This document shows positions 25,443-32,225 of a stretch of 36,563 nt of DNA, piece after piece. The stretch's first letter is position 1. The number at the start of each line of letters is the position of its first letter. The position numbers and the translations under genes were made by a program. Origin of the DNA: CAZOZP01 sp964584325 (GTDB lineage: Bacteria; Bacteroidota; Ignavibacteria; Ignavibacteriales; Melioribacteraceae); contig CAZOZP010000035.1 of assembly GCA_964584325.1 (NCBI GenBank), positions 1 through 36,563 of the forward strand, read 5' to 3'. The notes under the pieces are model-generated. The model was not told the origin of the DNA, did no database searches, and worked only from the letters and a program-made list of their open reading frames with translations.

Positions 25443-26052
25443 CTTCCTTGATAAGAAAACCGTTTTTCTTAATAAGTGCCGCTGTTTTTTCGATTGCTGT
25501 AATTATGCCGTCTTTAACTTTGTCCTGTTTTATATATTTAATTATTTCATCAACAATTTCCTGCCATTCTTCTTTATCAACAACCGAACTGATTCCTTTA
25601 TCTGCTTTAATAACAACCGTTTTTTCAAAAAATGAAATCATTATAAGAACACCTGTTCTATCCTTAGTCTTAAAAACCTCTTCTTTCAGAAATGCCCTTT
25701 CTGCATTTAACTCCACAGCCTCAGTCATTCTTCTTCTGCCTGCGAACCATCTCTTTACCGGATCAACAAAAAATGCGATGAATGCAGAAATCATTGCCAA
25801 AAGACCTGCAGCCGAAAGTAACAGATAAGGGTCTAACCAGTGAGCTGAATAAATAACGCGGTCTAATACAAATGCCAGAATTACATATAAAAGAATGAAT
25901 GCCATAAAAGATTTTGGGAAGACTTCCTCATATTCTGAACACTTTGTGCGGAAAAAAGGAACTATTTCTCCGGATATTTCCAGTTCAGCTTTTCTTACAG
26001 CTTCCTTGATTAGCTTAAGTTCTTCTTCGGTAAATTTATTCCGGACTTTCAT
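25399..26052 (-). CDS. TPM-domain membrane protein, first gene of pair
   Basis: 217 residues. It begins MKVRNKFTEEELKLIKEAVRKAE, then SGEIVPFFRTKCSEYEE, the start of a TPM-like domain. Two membrane segments follow at about 46-65 and 73-95, and then the rest of the domain (TGVLIMISFFEKTVVIKADK, VKDGIITAIEKTAALI). Splitting of the domain by a membrane hairpin is seen in the short TPM proteins that accompany YgcG. The ATG at 26052 has AGGGG six bases upstream; an upstream extension to 26127 would cross a 12-bp inverted repeat and is rejected. The stop lies inside the next TPM gene, so the two are coupled. Confidence 0.82.
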   Translation of the reverse strand: MKVRNKFTEEELKLIKEAVRKAELEISGEIVPFFRTKCSEYEEVFPKSFMAFILLYVILAFVLDRVIYSAHWLDPYLLLSAAGLLAMISAFIAFFVDPVKRWFAGRRRMTEAVELNAERAFLKEEVFKTKDRTGVLIMISFFEKTVVIKADKGISSVVDKEEWQEIVDEIIKYIKQDKVKDGIITAIEKTAALIKKNGFLIKEDDTNELKNDLRLGK

Positions 26053-26069
26053 AATAACCCCTGGAGAAA

Positions 26070-26120
26070 TAATCAACAATAAACAATTTACAGAACATAA
26101 AATATAAATATTGTTGATTA
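26070..26120. promoter_or_regulatory. 12-bp inverted repeat upstream of the TPM operon
   Basis: TAATCAACAATA (26070-26081) and TATTGTTGATTA (26109-26120) are perfect inverted copies separated by 27 bases. They lie 18-68 bases upstream of the ATG at 26052, where a promoter and operator would be expected. No T run, so a terminator is unlikely. A two-site operator is possible. Confidence 0.45.
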
Positions 26121-26219
26121 AACCCAAATTTCTTTTTGGCCATTTTTATTATGAATTGTTGTTTACTTCGCGGTAAATTTCTTCTCAATGGACAAAATAT
26201 TCGAATCTTCATACACCCG

Positions 26220-26371
26220 TCACCCTATTACCCCGTCACCCTATTACCCCGTTACCTTGTTACCCTGTTACCTTGTTACCTTGTTACCCTGTTACCCTGT
26301 CACCTTGTCACCCTGTTACCCCGTTACCTTGTTACCTTGTCACCCTGTTACCCTGTCACCCTGTCACCTTT
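26220..26371. repeat. Octamer tandem array, 19 units
   Basis: Eighteen uninterrupted 8-base units of the form TYACCYYR (mainly TTACCCTG, TTACCTTG, TCACCCTG, TTACCCCG) plus a final TCACCTTT. Only the pyrimidine positions vary, so the change is C/T throughout. All plus-strand frames stay open here and give spurious Pro-Cys-Leu-Val-rich frames. A short, degenerate relative is at 10295-10329. Confidence 0.93.
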
Positions 26372-26389
26372 CTCTCTCCAATAAAATGT

Positions 26390-26421
26390 TTTGTATCTTA
26401 AGAATAACTTCAATATGTTTG
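26390..26421 (+). promoter_or_regulatory. Bacteroidota-type promoter of the GNAT-cupin-pspC operon
   Basis: TTTG (26390-26393), exactly 20 bases, then TATGTTTG (26414-26421): a full match to TTTG-N20-TAnnTTTG. Transcription would start near 26428, 20 bases before the ATG at 26448, which excludes upstream in-frame starts. Confidence 0.75.
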
Positions 26422-26447
26422 CAATTATTTCAAACAAATTATTTCTT

Positions 26448-26945
26448 ATGAAAAACTTCACTATTAGATATGCCGAACCGGATGATATGCCGCTTTTACT
26501 TGAATTTATAAAGGGACTTGCGGAGTATGAAAAGCTTAGCGAAATGGTAACGGCAACAGAATCTGTTTTACGCGATTCTCTTTTTACAGGAAATTCCGGC
26601 ACAAAAGCACTTTTCGCATATGAAGGAGATATCCCTGTAGGTTTTGCTATTTATTTCTACAATTTCTCTTCCTTTCTTGGTAAAAAAGGGATTTACCTGG
26701 AAGATATCTTTGTTCTTCCCCAATTCCGCGGAAAAGGATATGGCAGAAACATTTTACGGCATATTATAGAGACCGCGGTGAATGAAAAGTGCGGAAGAGT
26801 TGAGTGGTCAGTTCTTGACTGGAATGAACCGGCTAAGGTGTTTTACCGTGCAATGGGTGCAGTTTGCATGAGTGAGTGGGAAATATTCAGACTCACCGAA
26901 GATAAGTTTCCATTTGCCCTTGGAAGAAAGGATCAACAGCAATGA
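26448..26945 (+). CDS. GNAT N-acetyltransferase (SSAT-like)
   Basis: 165 residues, a single GNAT domain. FTIRYAEPDDMPLLLEF opens the fold; YLEDIFVLPQFRGKGYGR carries the acetyl-CoA pyrophosphate loop; RVEWSVLDWNEPAKVFYRAM is the C-terminal signature. The whole order matches the diamine/thialysine N-acetyltransferase (SSAT) group, so a polyamine or related amine is the likely substrate, by family only. The start at 26448 lacks a Shine-Dalgarno sequence but begins the conserved domain and lies just after the predicted transcription start. It overlaps the next gene by 4 bases (ATGA). Confidence 0.88.
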   Translation: MKNFTIRYAEPDDMPLLLEFIKGLAEYEKLSEMVTATESVLRDSLFTGNSGTKALFAYEGDIPVGFAIYFYNFSSFLGKKGIYLEDIFVLPQFRGKGYGRNILRHIIETAVNEKCGRVEWSVLDWNEPAKVFYRAMGAVCMSEWEIFRLTEDKFPFALGRKDQQQ

Positions 26946-27271
26946 GTAATGAAGTATTGGGCGGAAATTTATTTATGGACATTCCTGATACCGTTCGGGA
27001 TGAAATTTTTGAACAGATTCTAATTACAGATAATTTTTTTGTGGAAAGAATTATTTCTGAAGGACAGTCATCACCGCCTGATTTCTGGTATGACCAGCCA
27101 ACTTCTGAATTTGTTATTCTTCTTCAGGGAGAAGCTGTTCTTGAGTTTGAAAACAATGAATTTATTCTGATGAAACCCGGAGATTATTACAGAATTGAAG
27201 CCGGTAAAAAACACAGAGTAGATTCAACCTCACTTACCGAAAAAACAATATGGCTTGCAATACATTATTAA
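26942..27271 (+). CDS. Small cupin-domain protein
   Basis: 109 residues, one cupin barrel. TSEFVILLQGEAVLEFEN covers the first cupin motif and LMKPGDYYRIEAGKKHRV the second, ending with the conserved His. The first motif lacks the usual HxH pair (SEF instead), so metal binding is doubtful. The N-terminal 40 residues (DTVRDEIFEQILITDNFFVERI) are typical of small cupins annotated for protein-phosphatase or sugar binding; no function is assigned. Start overlaps the GNAT stop, and the gene is followed 9 bases later by pspC-like DNA. Confidence 0.85.
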   Translation: MSNEVLGGNLFMDIPDTVRDEIFEQILITDNFFVERIISEGQSSPPDFWYDQPTSEFVILLQGEAVLEFENNEFILMKPGDYYRIEAGKKHRVDSTSLTEKTIWLAIHY

Positions 27272-27280
27272 GGAGTATTT

Positions 27281-27469
27281 ATGAAAAAATTATTCAGATC
27301 CAGAAACAACAAAATGCTTGCAGGTGTTTGCGGAGGTCTTGCTGAATACCTTGGAATTGATCCCACTGTTATCAGGATACTTTATGTTGCAGTATCTTTT
27401 TTCAGTGCCGCCTTTCCGGGAATAATTGTATATATTATTCTCTGGGTGGTAATGCCTGAAGAGCCTTAG
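27281..27469 (+). CDS. PspC-domain small membrane protein
   Basis: 62 residues made up of a single PspC domain (PF04024). KKLFRSRNNKMLAGVCGGLA and EYLGIDPTVIRILYV are its standard start, and a membrane segment (about 34-56, ending WVVMPEEP) completes it. Stand-alone PspC-like proteins sit in the inner membrane and are tied to envelope stress. The ATG has a strong AAGGAG five bases upstream. Last gene of its operon and convergent with ribBA. Confidence 0.93.
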   Translation: MKKLFRSRNNKMLAGVCGGLAEYLGIDPTVIRILYVAVSFFSAAFPGIIVYIILWVVMPEEP

Positions 27470-27471
27470 GA

Positions 27472-27502
27472 GCAATGAGAAATTAACGGAATTCCCCATT
27501 GC
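27472..27502. repeat. Weak hairpin between convergent pspC-like gene and ribBA
   Basis: GCAATG (27472-27477) pairs with CATTGC (27497-27502) over a 19-base loop. No T run on either strand. It may be a weak bidirectional 3'-end structure. Confidence 0.3.
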
Positions 27503-27512
27503 CCTAAACTTT

Positions 27513-28721
27513 CTATTTCCTGAGGCTGTTTAGAATTAAATGCCCGAGTTTATCTCTTTTGGTCTTTAAGTACCTAATATTGTATTCGTTGGGATTTATT
27601 TCCAAAGGTACTCTTTGAGTAATTTCCAGACCGTATCCGGTTAAACCGGTTACTTTTTTCATATTATTAGTAAGAAGTTTTATCTTCTTGAGACCAAGTT
27701 CGCACAGAATTTGAGCTGCAATACCGTAATCACGCAAATCTGCCTGGAACCCTAATTCTTCGTTGGCTTCAACAGTATCAAAGCCCTGGTCCTGCAGGTC
27801 GTAGGCCTTAATCTTGTTTCCCAGACCTATTCCGCGGCCTTCTTGACGCATATATAAAAGTACGCCTTTACCTTCACTTTCAATAGCCTCAATTGCACTG
27901 ATAAGCTGATCGTGACAGTCGCATCTAAGTGAGTGGAAAACATCTCCTGTAAGGCATTCCGAGTGAACTCTTACCAAAACCGGCTCATCACCTTTAATTT
28001 CTCCTTTCACAAGTGCAATATGTTCTTTCTTATCAACTACACTGGTAAATAGATGAAGTCTGAACTCTCCGAGATTAGTCGGAAATTTTATATCAGTTGA
28101 ATGGTTTATAAGCTTATCTTTTTGTACACGATACTTAAATAGCTGTGCCACGCTTATAATTTTAAGATTAAATTGTTCAGCAGTTTTCTCAAGAGCCGGA
28201 AGTCGGGCCATAGAACCATCATCATTAAGAATTTCGCAAAGAACGCCTGCAGGAGTTAAGCCGGCAAGACGGCACAGATCAACAACCGCTTCTGTATGTC
28301 CTGTTCTACCCAATACACCTTCGTCAAATGCCCGAAGCGGGAAAATGTGTCCGGGTCTTCCGAAATCCGATGCCTTTGCTTCAGGGTCAACAAGTTTCTT
28401 AATAGTAACTGCCCTGTCTGCGGCAGAGATACCTGTTGTAGTTCCTTCTACTGCATCAATTGTAATTGTGAACTGAGTTCCATGCAATGCTGTGTTTGAA
28501 TTCACCATAAGAGGGAGTCCGAGATTATCCAGCATTTCACCGGTCATAGCAACACAAATAAGTCCCCTGCCATATTTAGCCATAAAATTCACCATTTCCG
28601 GTGTTACGTGCTCCGCTGCACAGACAAAGTCTCCCTCATTCTCTCTATCCTCATCATCAACCACTATGAGGATACGTCCATCAACAATTTCCTGAATTGC
28701 TTCTTCAATAGTGCAAAACAT
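27513..28721 (-). CDS. ribBA: Bifunctional DHBP synthase / GTP cyclohydrolase II
   Basis: 402 residues with both halves complete. The N-terminal half makes 3,4-dihydroxy-2-butanone 4-phosphate from ribulose 5-phosphate (DDEDRENEGD metal and substrate loop; GRTGHTEAVVDL). The C-terminal half opens the GTP imidazole ring (zinc site HSECLTGDVFHSLRCDCHDQ with the three cysteines; RQEGRGIGLGNK). Its products feed lumazine synthase, encoded at 16002-16466. The ATG follows AGGA, which overlaps the yajC stop (TAGGA), so translation is coupled. No FMN riboswitch lies upstream. Confidence 0.96.
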   Translation of the reverse strand: MFCTIEEAIQEIVDGRILIVVDDEDRENEGDFVCAAEHVTPEMVNFMAKYGRGLICVAMTGEMLDNLGLPLMVNSNTALHGTQFTITIDAVEGTTTGISAADRAVTIKKLVDPEAKASDFGRPGHIFPLRAFDEGVLGRTGHTEAVVDLCRLAGLTPAGVLCEILNDDGSMARLPALEKTAEQFNLKIISVAQLFKYRVQKDKLINHSTDIKFPTNLGEFRLHLFTSVVDKKEHIALVKGEIKGDEPVLVRVHSECLTGDVFHSLRCDCHDQLISAIEAIESEGKGVLLYMRQEGRGIGLGNKIKAYDLQDQGFDTVEANEELGFQADLRDYGIAAQILCELGLKKIKLLTNNMKKVTGLTGYGLEITQRVPLEINPNEYNIRYLKTKRDKLGHLILNSLRK

Positions 28722-28730
28722 TATTTATTC

Positions 28731-29042
28731 CTAATTATTTTTAACTACTGTTGTCACAGCAGATTTTTCGATTTTTACTTTTACGTTACCGCCAAGATCA
28801 AGCATATAAACTTTTTCGTCTATATTTGCAATTGTACCATGAAGTCCGCCGCTGGTTATAACTTTATCGCCTTTTTGTATTTCGTTAAGCATCTTTTCGC
28901 GTTCTTTCATTTTCTTATTCTGCGGTCTGATTATCATAAAATAAAATATAAGAAATATAGACCCCAGCATAATGATTGTACCAACCATGCTTCCGCCTCC
29001 GGCTTCGCCGCCTTGTGGTGCCATTAATAATATACTTTCCAT
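28731..29042 (-). CDS. yajC: Preprotein translocase accessory subunit YajC
   Basis: 103 residues. One membrane segment (about 19-37, MVGTIIMLGSIFLIFYFMII) then RPQNKKMKEREKMLNEIQKG and DKVITSGGLHGTIANI, the family's signature. YajC associates with SecDF in the inner membrane. AAGGAG lies six bases before the ATG, within the end of tgt. The tgt-yajC order is widely conserved, which supports both calls. Confidence 0.95.
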   Translation of the reverse strand: MESILLMAPQGGEAGGGSMVGTIIMLGSIFLIFYFMIIRPQNKKMKEREKMLNEIQKGDKVITSGGLHGTIANIDEKVYMLDLGGNVKVKIEKSAVTTVVKNN

Positions 29043-29043
29043 T

Positions 29044-30189
29044 TCATTCTCCTTTATTTTGTACTCTGTTTGTTATTTTGTTTAATACTTCCTGCTTCCA
29101 CTGTCCGAATTCATTATTAAGAATTTTTTCACGGGCAGTTGTCACAAGGTTTTTATAAAAAGTAAGATTATGAATCGTTGCCAGCTCAAGAGCAAGTATC
29201 TCTTTAGCAATAAAAAGATGTCTTAAATAAGCTTTTGTAAAATTACTGCAAGTATAGCAACTGCAGTTTTTATCAACAGGGGAAAAATCGTCTTTGAATC
29301 CGTTGTTTCTCATAGAAACTATGCCTTCTGAAGTAAAAAGATATGCATTTCTTGCATTACGCGTCGGCATTACGCAATCAAACATATCAATTCCTCTTTC
29401 AATTGCTTCGAGAATGTTTTCCGGTCTTCCCACACCCATTAAATATCTCGGTTTTTCTAACGGAAGAAATTGTTCTGTAAACTCAACCATCTCGTACATA
29501 GTTTCTGCAGGTTCTCCAACTGCCAGTCCGCCGATTGCATATCCGTCAAAATCAAGGCTTCCAAGATCCAGAGCCGATTTCTCTCTAAGGTCTTTATAAA
29601 CACTTCCCTGAACAATTCCGAACTGGTATTGCGGATAGTCGTAAAGAGGCTGCGTTGACATAAAAGCTTCTTTATTAAGAACCGCCCAGTCAGAAGTTAG
29701 CTGAACAGATTTAGCCGCATATTTGTATTCACATGGATAAGGAGTACATTCATCAAAAAGCATCATTATGTCTGAGCCGATTGATCTTTGAATATTAACA
29801 ACTTTCTCAGGTGTAAATAAATGTTTGGAGCCATCTATGTGCGATCTGAATTCAACACCTTCAGGCTTTAGTTTTCTTAATGCTGCCAGACTGTAAACCT
29901 GAAATCCGCCGCTATCGGTAAGTATTGCACGGTTCCAGTTCATAAAATTATGCAGTCCCCCGGCTTTTTCAAGAATATCAGTGCCCGGACGAAGATATAG
30001 ATGGTAAGTGTTTGCAAGAATAATTTCTGCATTAATGTCTGCGCTCAGTACTTTCTGAGTTACAGCTTTAACAGTACCCTGGGTCCCAACCGGCATAAAC
30101 ACAGGTGTATCAATATCCCCATGAAAAGTTGAGAGCTTGCCGGCTCTTGCTTTTGAATTAGGATCAGTATTTTGGATAGTAAATTTCAA
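29044..30189 (-). CDS. tgt: tRNA-guanine transglycosylase
   Basis: 381 residues, standard length for bacterial Tgt, which exchanges G34 for the queuosine precursor in tRNAs. Visible markers: TPVFMPVGTQGTVKAV, NTYHLYLRPG, LTDSGGFQVYSLA, FGIVQGS, GYAIGGLAVGE, GVGRPENILEAI, DCVMPTRNARNA and the zinc site CSCYTCSNFTKAYLRHL. The first codon is TTG at 30189, fixed by the family's usual opening MKFTIQNTD; upstream is TTCCGGAA. First gene of the tgt-yajC-ribBA run. Confidence 0.96.
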   Translation of the reverse strand: MKFTIQNTDPNSKARAGKLSTFHGDIDTPVFMPVGTQGTVKAVTQKVLSADINAEIILANTYHLYLRPGTDILEKAGGLHNFMNWNRAILTDSGGFQVYSLAALRKLKPEGVEFRSHIDGSKHLFTPEKVVNIQRSIGSDIMMLFDECTPYPCEYKYAAKSVQLTSDWAVLNKEAFMSTQPLYDYPQYQFGIVQGSVYKDLREKSALDLGSLDFDGYAIGGLAVGEPAETMYEMVEFTEQFLPLEKPRYLMGVGRPENILEAIERGIDMFDCVMPTRNARNAYLFTSEGIVSMRNNGFKDDFSPVDKNCSCYTCSNFTKAYLRHLFIAKEILALELATIHNLTFYKNLVTTAREKILNNEFGQWKQEVLNKITNRVQNKGE

Positions 30190-30341
30190 TTTTTCCGGAA
30201 TTATAAAATTCAGACCTTAAAAATAAGCTAAAAGAACATAATCTTCCATATAATAATCTAAACCCTTATCCTGCATTAAGCAAACAATTGAAATTTTCAA
30301 AACAGATTTCCAAATTGACAATAAATAAGGCTTTTTATTTT

Positions 30342-30408
30342 AACCCAAATTATTCTTTCTTTGCAATGGTATTCAGTGATAAAGATTTTCTAACGAATAA
30401 TTTGGGTT
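30342..30408. repeat. Palindromic element A, left flank of rhodanese gene
   Basis: Arms AACCCAAATTATTC (30342-30355) and GAATAATTTGGGTT (30395-30408) are perfectly complementary over 14 bp around a 39-base interior. The minus strand shares CCCAAATTATTCGTTAG at one end and AAAGAATAATTTGGG at the other with element B. The interior is diverged. Confidence 0.85.
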
Positions 30409-30424
30409 TAACGGATTTTAGAGT

Positions 30425-30763
30425 TTAACCTTCAATTTTTCCCCGCCAGCCAAGAATGCCGCCATTCAAATTATATACTTTCCCGAAGCCTTTACCGGTC
30501 ATAAACTTAGCAGCACTCCAGCTTCTTGCACCACTGTGGCAATAAACAAAATAGCTTTTGTCTTTGTCGAGATTTTCAATTTTGTCGGGAAAATCTTGAG
30601 AATAGATATCGAGATTAATGGAATTCGGTATTCGGCGTTCTTTGTGTTCCATATTTGTGCGAACATCCAGAATAACTGAATCTGCAGTTTCACTCATCAT
30701 TCGTTCGAATTCAGAGCCTGTGAGGTTTTCGGGCGATTTTGATTTACTTAGAATATTCCACAT
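30425..30763 (-). CDS. Rhodanese-domain protein, single domain
   Basis: 112 residues. ILDVRTNMEHKERRIPNSIN is the standard substrate-side signature, and the active loop is CHSGARS at 75-81 with catalytic Cys75. NLNGGILGWRG closes the domain. Such proteins carry sulfane sulfur; the physiological acceptor is unknown. The ATG at 30763 has AGAGGA at a good distance; the adjacent ATG at 30766 is too close. The gene stands alone between two related palindromic elements in opposite orientations. Confidence 0.92.
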   Translation of the reverse strand: MWNILSKSKSPENLTGSEFERMMSETADSVILDVRTNMEHKERRIPNSINLDIYSQDFPDKIENLDKDKSYFVYCHSGARSWSAAKFMTGKGFGKVYNLNGGILGWRGKIEG

Positions 30764-30837
30764 CATTTCCTCTTAATTTTTATCGAAGTATGATGTTGCA
30801 CTCTGCCGATCGATTCAAATTCTGCTAATTGGTTTAT

Positions 30838-30900
30838 CCCAAATTATTCGTTAGAAAAATAGTATCTTTTAATTGCCTTGCCAATAAAGAATAATTTGGG
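30838..30900. repeat. Palindromic element B, right flank of rhodanese gene
   Basis: Arms CCCAAATTATTC (30838-30849) and GAATAATTTGGG (30889-30900), 12 bp perfect. Read on the plus strand it matches element A read on the minus strand at both ends, so A and B are inverted copies flanking the rhodanese gene. Confidence 0.85.
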
Positions 30901-30907
30901 TAACCCC

Positions 30908-30960
30908 GACTAACAAAATCTTACATTTCGTTTTTTAGAAATGTATAGATTTTGTTAGTC
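30908..30960. repeat. Long hairpin C1
   Basis: GACTAACAAAATCT followed by TACATTTC (30908-30929) pairs with 30938-30960 over 22 bp with one unpaired base, around the 8-base loop GTTTTTTA. It is very stable. No T run follows in either direction. Confidence 0.85.
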
Positions 30961-30998
30961 GATTTGTCATTATTTTTTTCCTAATGACAAATTCGGGT
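30960..30998. repeat. Hairpin C2, adjoining the CNNM-type gene stop
   Basis: CGATTTGTCATTA (30960-30972) and TAATGACAAATTCG (30982-30995) pair with one unpaired base. On the minus strand from 30998 the sequence CCCGAATTTGTCATTAG aligns without gaps to the end of elements A and B (20 of 27 positions), so it appears to be a diverged relative. It begins one base past the stop codon at 30999. Confidence 0.7.
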
Positions 30999-32216
30999 TT
31001 ATTTTTCCCTAACAAGTTTAAGAAGAGTGATTTTTGTTTTATCGCTTTTAAGAATAAGCACCCGATAGTTTTCTATAACAAGCTTCTCACCCGGTGATGG
31101 GATTCTTCCCAATTCTGAAGTTACATAACCTGCTATAGTTTCGTAATCTCCTTCAGGAATGCCCATTTCAAATTCATCATTGAGCCTGTCAATTTCGATC
31201 CTTCCGCTTAAAACTAACGTTTTATCATCAATCTTTCTACAAATCTCTTCATCGGTATCGTATTCATCCATTATCTCGCCGAAAAGTTCTTCAATTATAT
31301 CTTCAATGGTAACGATACCGGCTGTCCCGCCGAATTCATCAACCACCACTGCAATGGAAAGGCGCTTTTCGAGAAATTCATTAAGCATTTCGAGCGATTT
31401 CTTAGTTTCAGGAACGAACGCCGCTTCTCGGATAATTGATTTGATATCCGGCGGGTACTTGAACATATCGTATGTAAGTATCATTCCCCGAATATTATCC
31501 ATATTCTCTTCATAAACAGGAATTTTTGAGAATCCTGATTCTATCAGAATATTAATTGTTTCCTCAACCGTACTGTTTATTTCAACACCTACAATCTCAG
31601 TTCTGGGTGTCATAACTTCATAAATTTTTTGTTCGGAGAGGTCAAGAATTTTATTTAGCACTTCAGAATCATCAGTATCAACAGTTCCCGTTTCGGTATT
31701 TTCATTTACGAGATAGCTGTATTCTCCTCTACCGAAAAGCAATGCAATGTTTTCTTTTTTTATTCCATAGATTTTATTCAGGTAATCAGAAAAAGCAGAA
31801 ATGAGTTTTACCAGAGGATAAAAAATAAATGAAAGAATTTTTACTGGAAGTACCGATATATAAAGCAGCGAATCTGCCGCACTTCCTGCAAAAAATTTCG
31901 GAAGCAATTCTCCAAAGAAAAATAATATCAATACTGAACCTGCAATAACCCAGCCGGCATTATAATTATAAGGATCATCTGTAAAGAGCATAACCGAATA
32001 AACTGCAAATGCAATATTCGTTATAGTATCCGCAATCAGCAGTGTTGAGAAAAACATTCGGCTGTCATTAAGAAATCCGTTTACTATTCTTGCAGGCCAA
32101 TTATTTTTTCTTGCTCTCATTTCAATTTTAATTCTGTTGGCCGCAACAAATGCAAATTCTGATGCCGAAAAAAAGGCACTCAAAAAGAGCAATATAAAAA
32201 GTGTTATCAGGCTCAT
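30999..32216 (-). CDS. CNNM/CorC-type (DUF21-CBS-CorC_HlyC) membrane protein
   Basis: 405 residues. The N-terminal DUF21 region has three or four membrane segments and the SAFFSASEFAFVAANRIK signature. A CBS pair follows at about 195-315 (MTPRTEIVGVEINSTVEETI, SIAVVVDEFGGTAGIVTIED), then a CorC_HlyC domain (about 330-405, GDYETIAGYVTSELGRIPSPGE). The family is linked to magnesium and cobalt efflux or resistance; older haemolysin labels are misleading. The ATG at 32216 has AGGG upstream, which overlaps the mutL TAG stop, so it is coupled to mutL. Confidence 0.93.
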   Translation of the reverse strand: MSLITLFILLFLSAFFSASEFAFVAANRIKIEMRARKNNWPARIVNGFLNDSRMFFSTLLIADTITNIAFAVYSVMLFTDDPYNYNAGWVIAGSVLILFFFGELLPKFFAGSAADSLLYISVLPVKILSFIFYPLVKLISAFSDYLNKIYGIKKENIALLFGRGEYSYLVNENTETGTVDTDDSEVLNKILDLSEQKIYEVMTPRTEIVGVEINSTVEETINILIESGFSKIPVYEENMDNIRGMILTYDMFKYPPDIKSIIREAAFVPETKKSLEMLNEFLEKRLSIAVVVDEFGGTAGIVTIEDIIEELFGEIMDEYDTDEEICRKIDDKTLVLSGRIEIDRLNDEFEMGIPEGDYETIAGYVTSELGRIPSPGEKLVIENYRVLILKSDKTKITLLKLVREK

Positions 32217-32225
32217 TCTTTATCC

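Noticed and set aside
26136..26451. Two 82-87 codon frames rich in Pro, Leu, Cys and Val
   Set aside because: Created by the octamer array, whose 8-base period leaves all plus-strand frames open.
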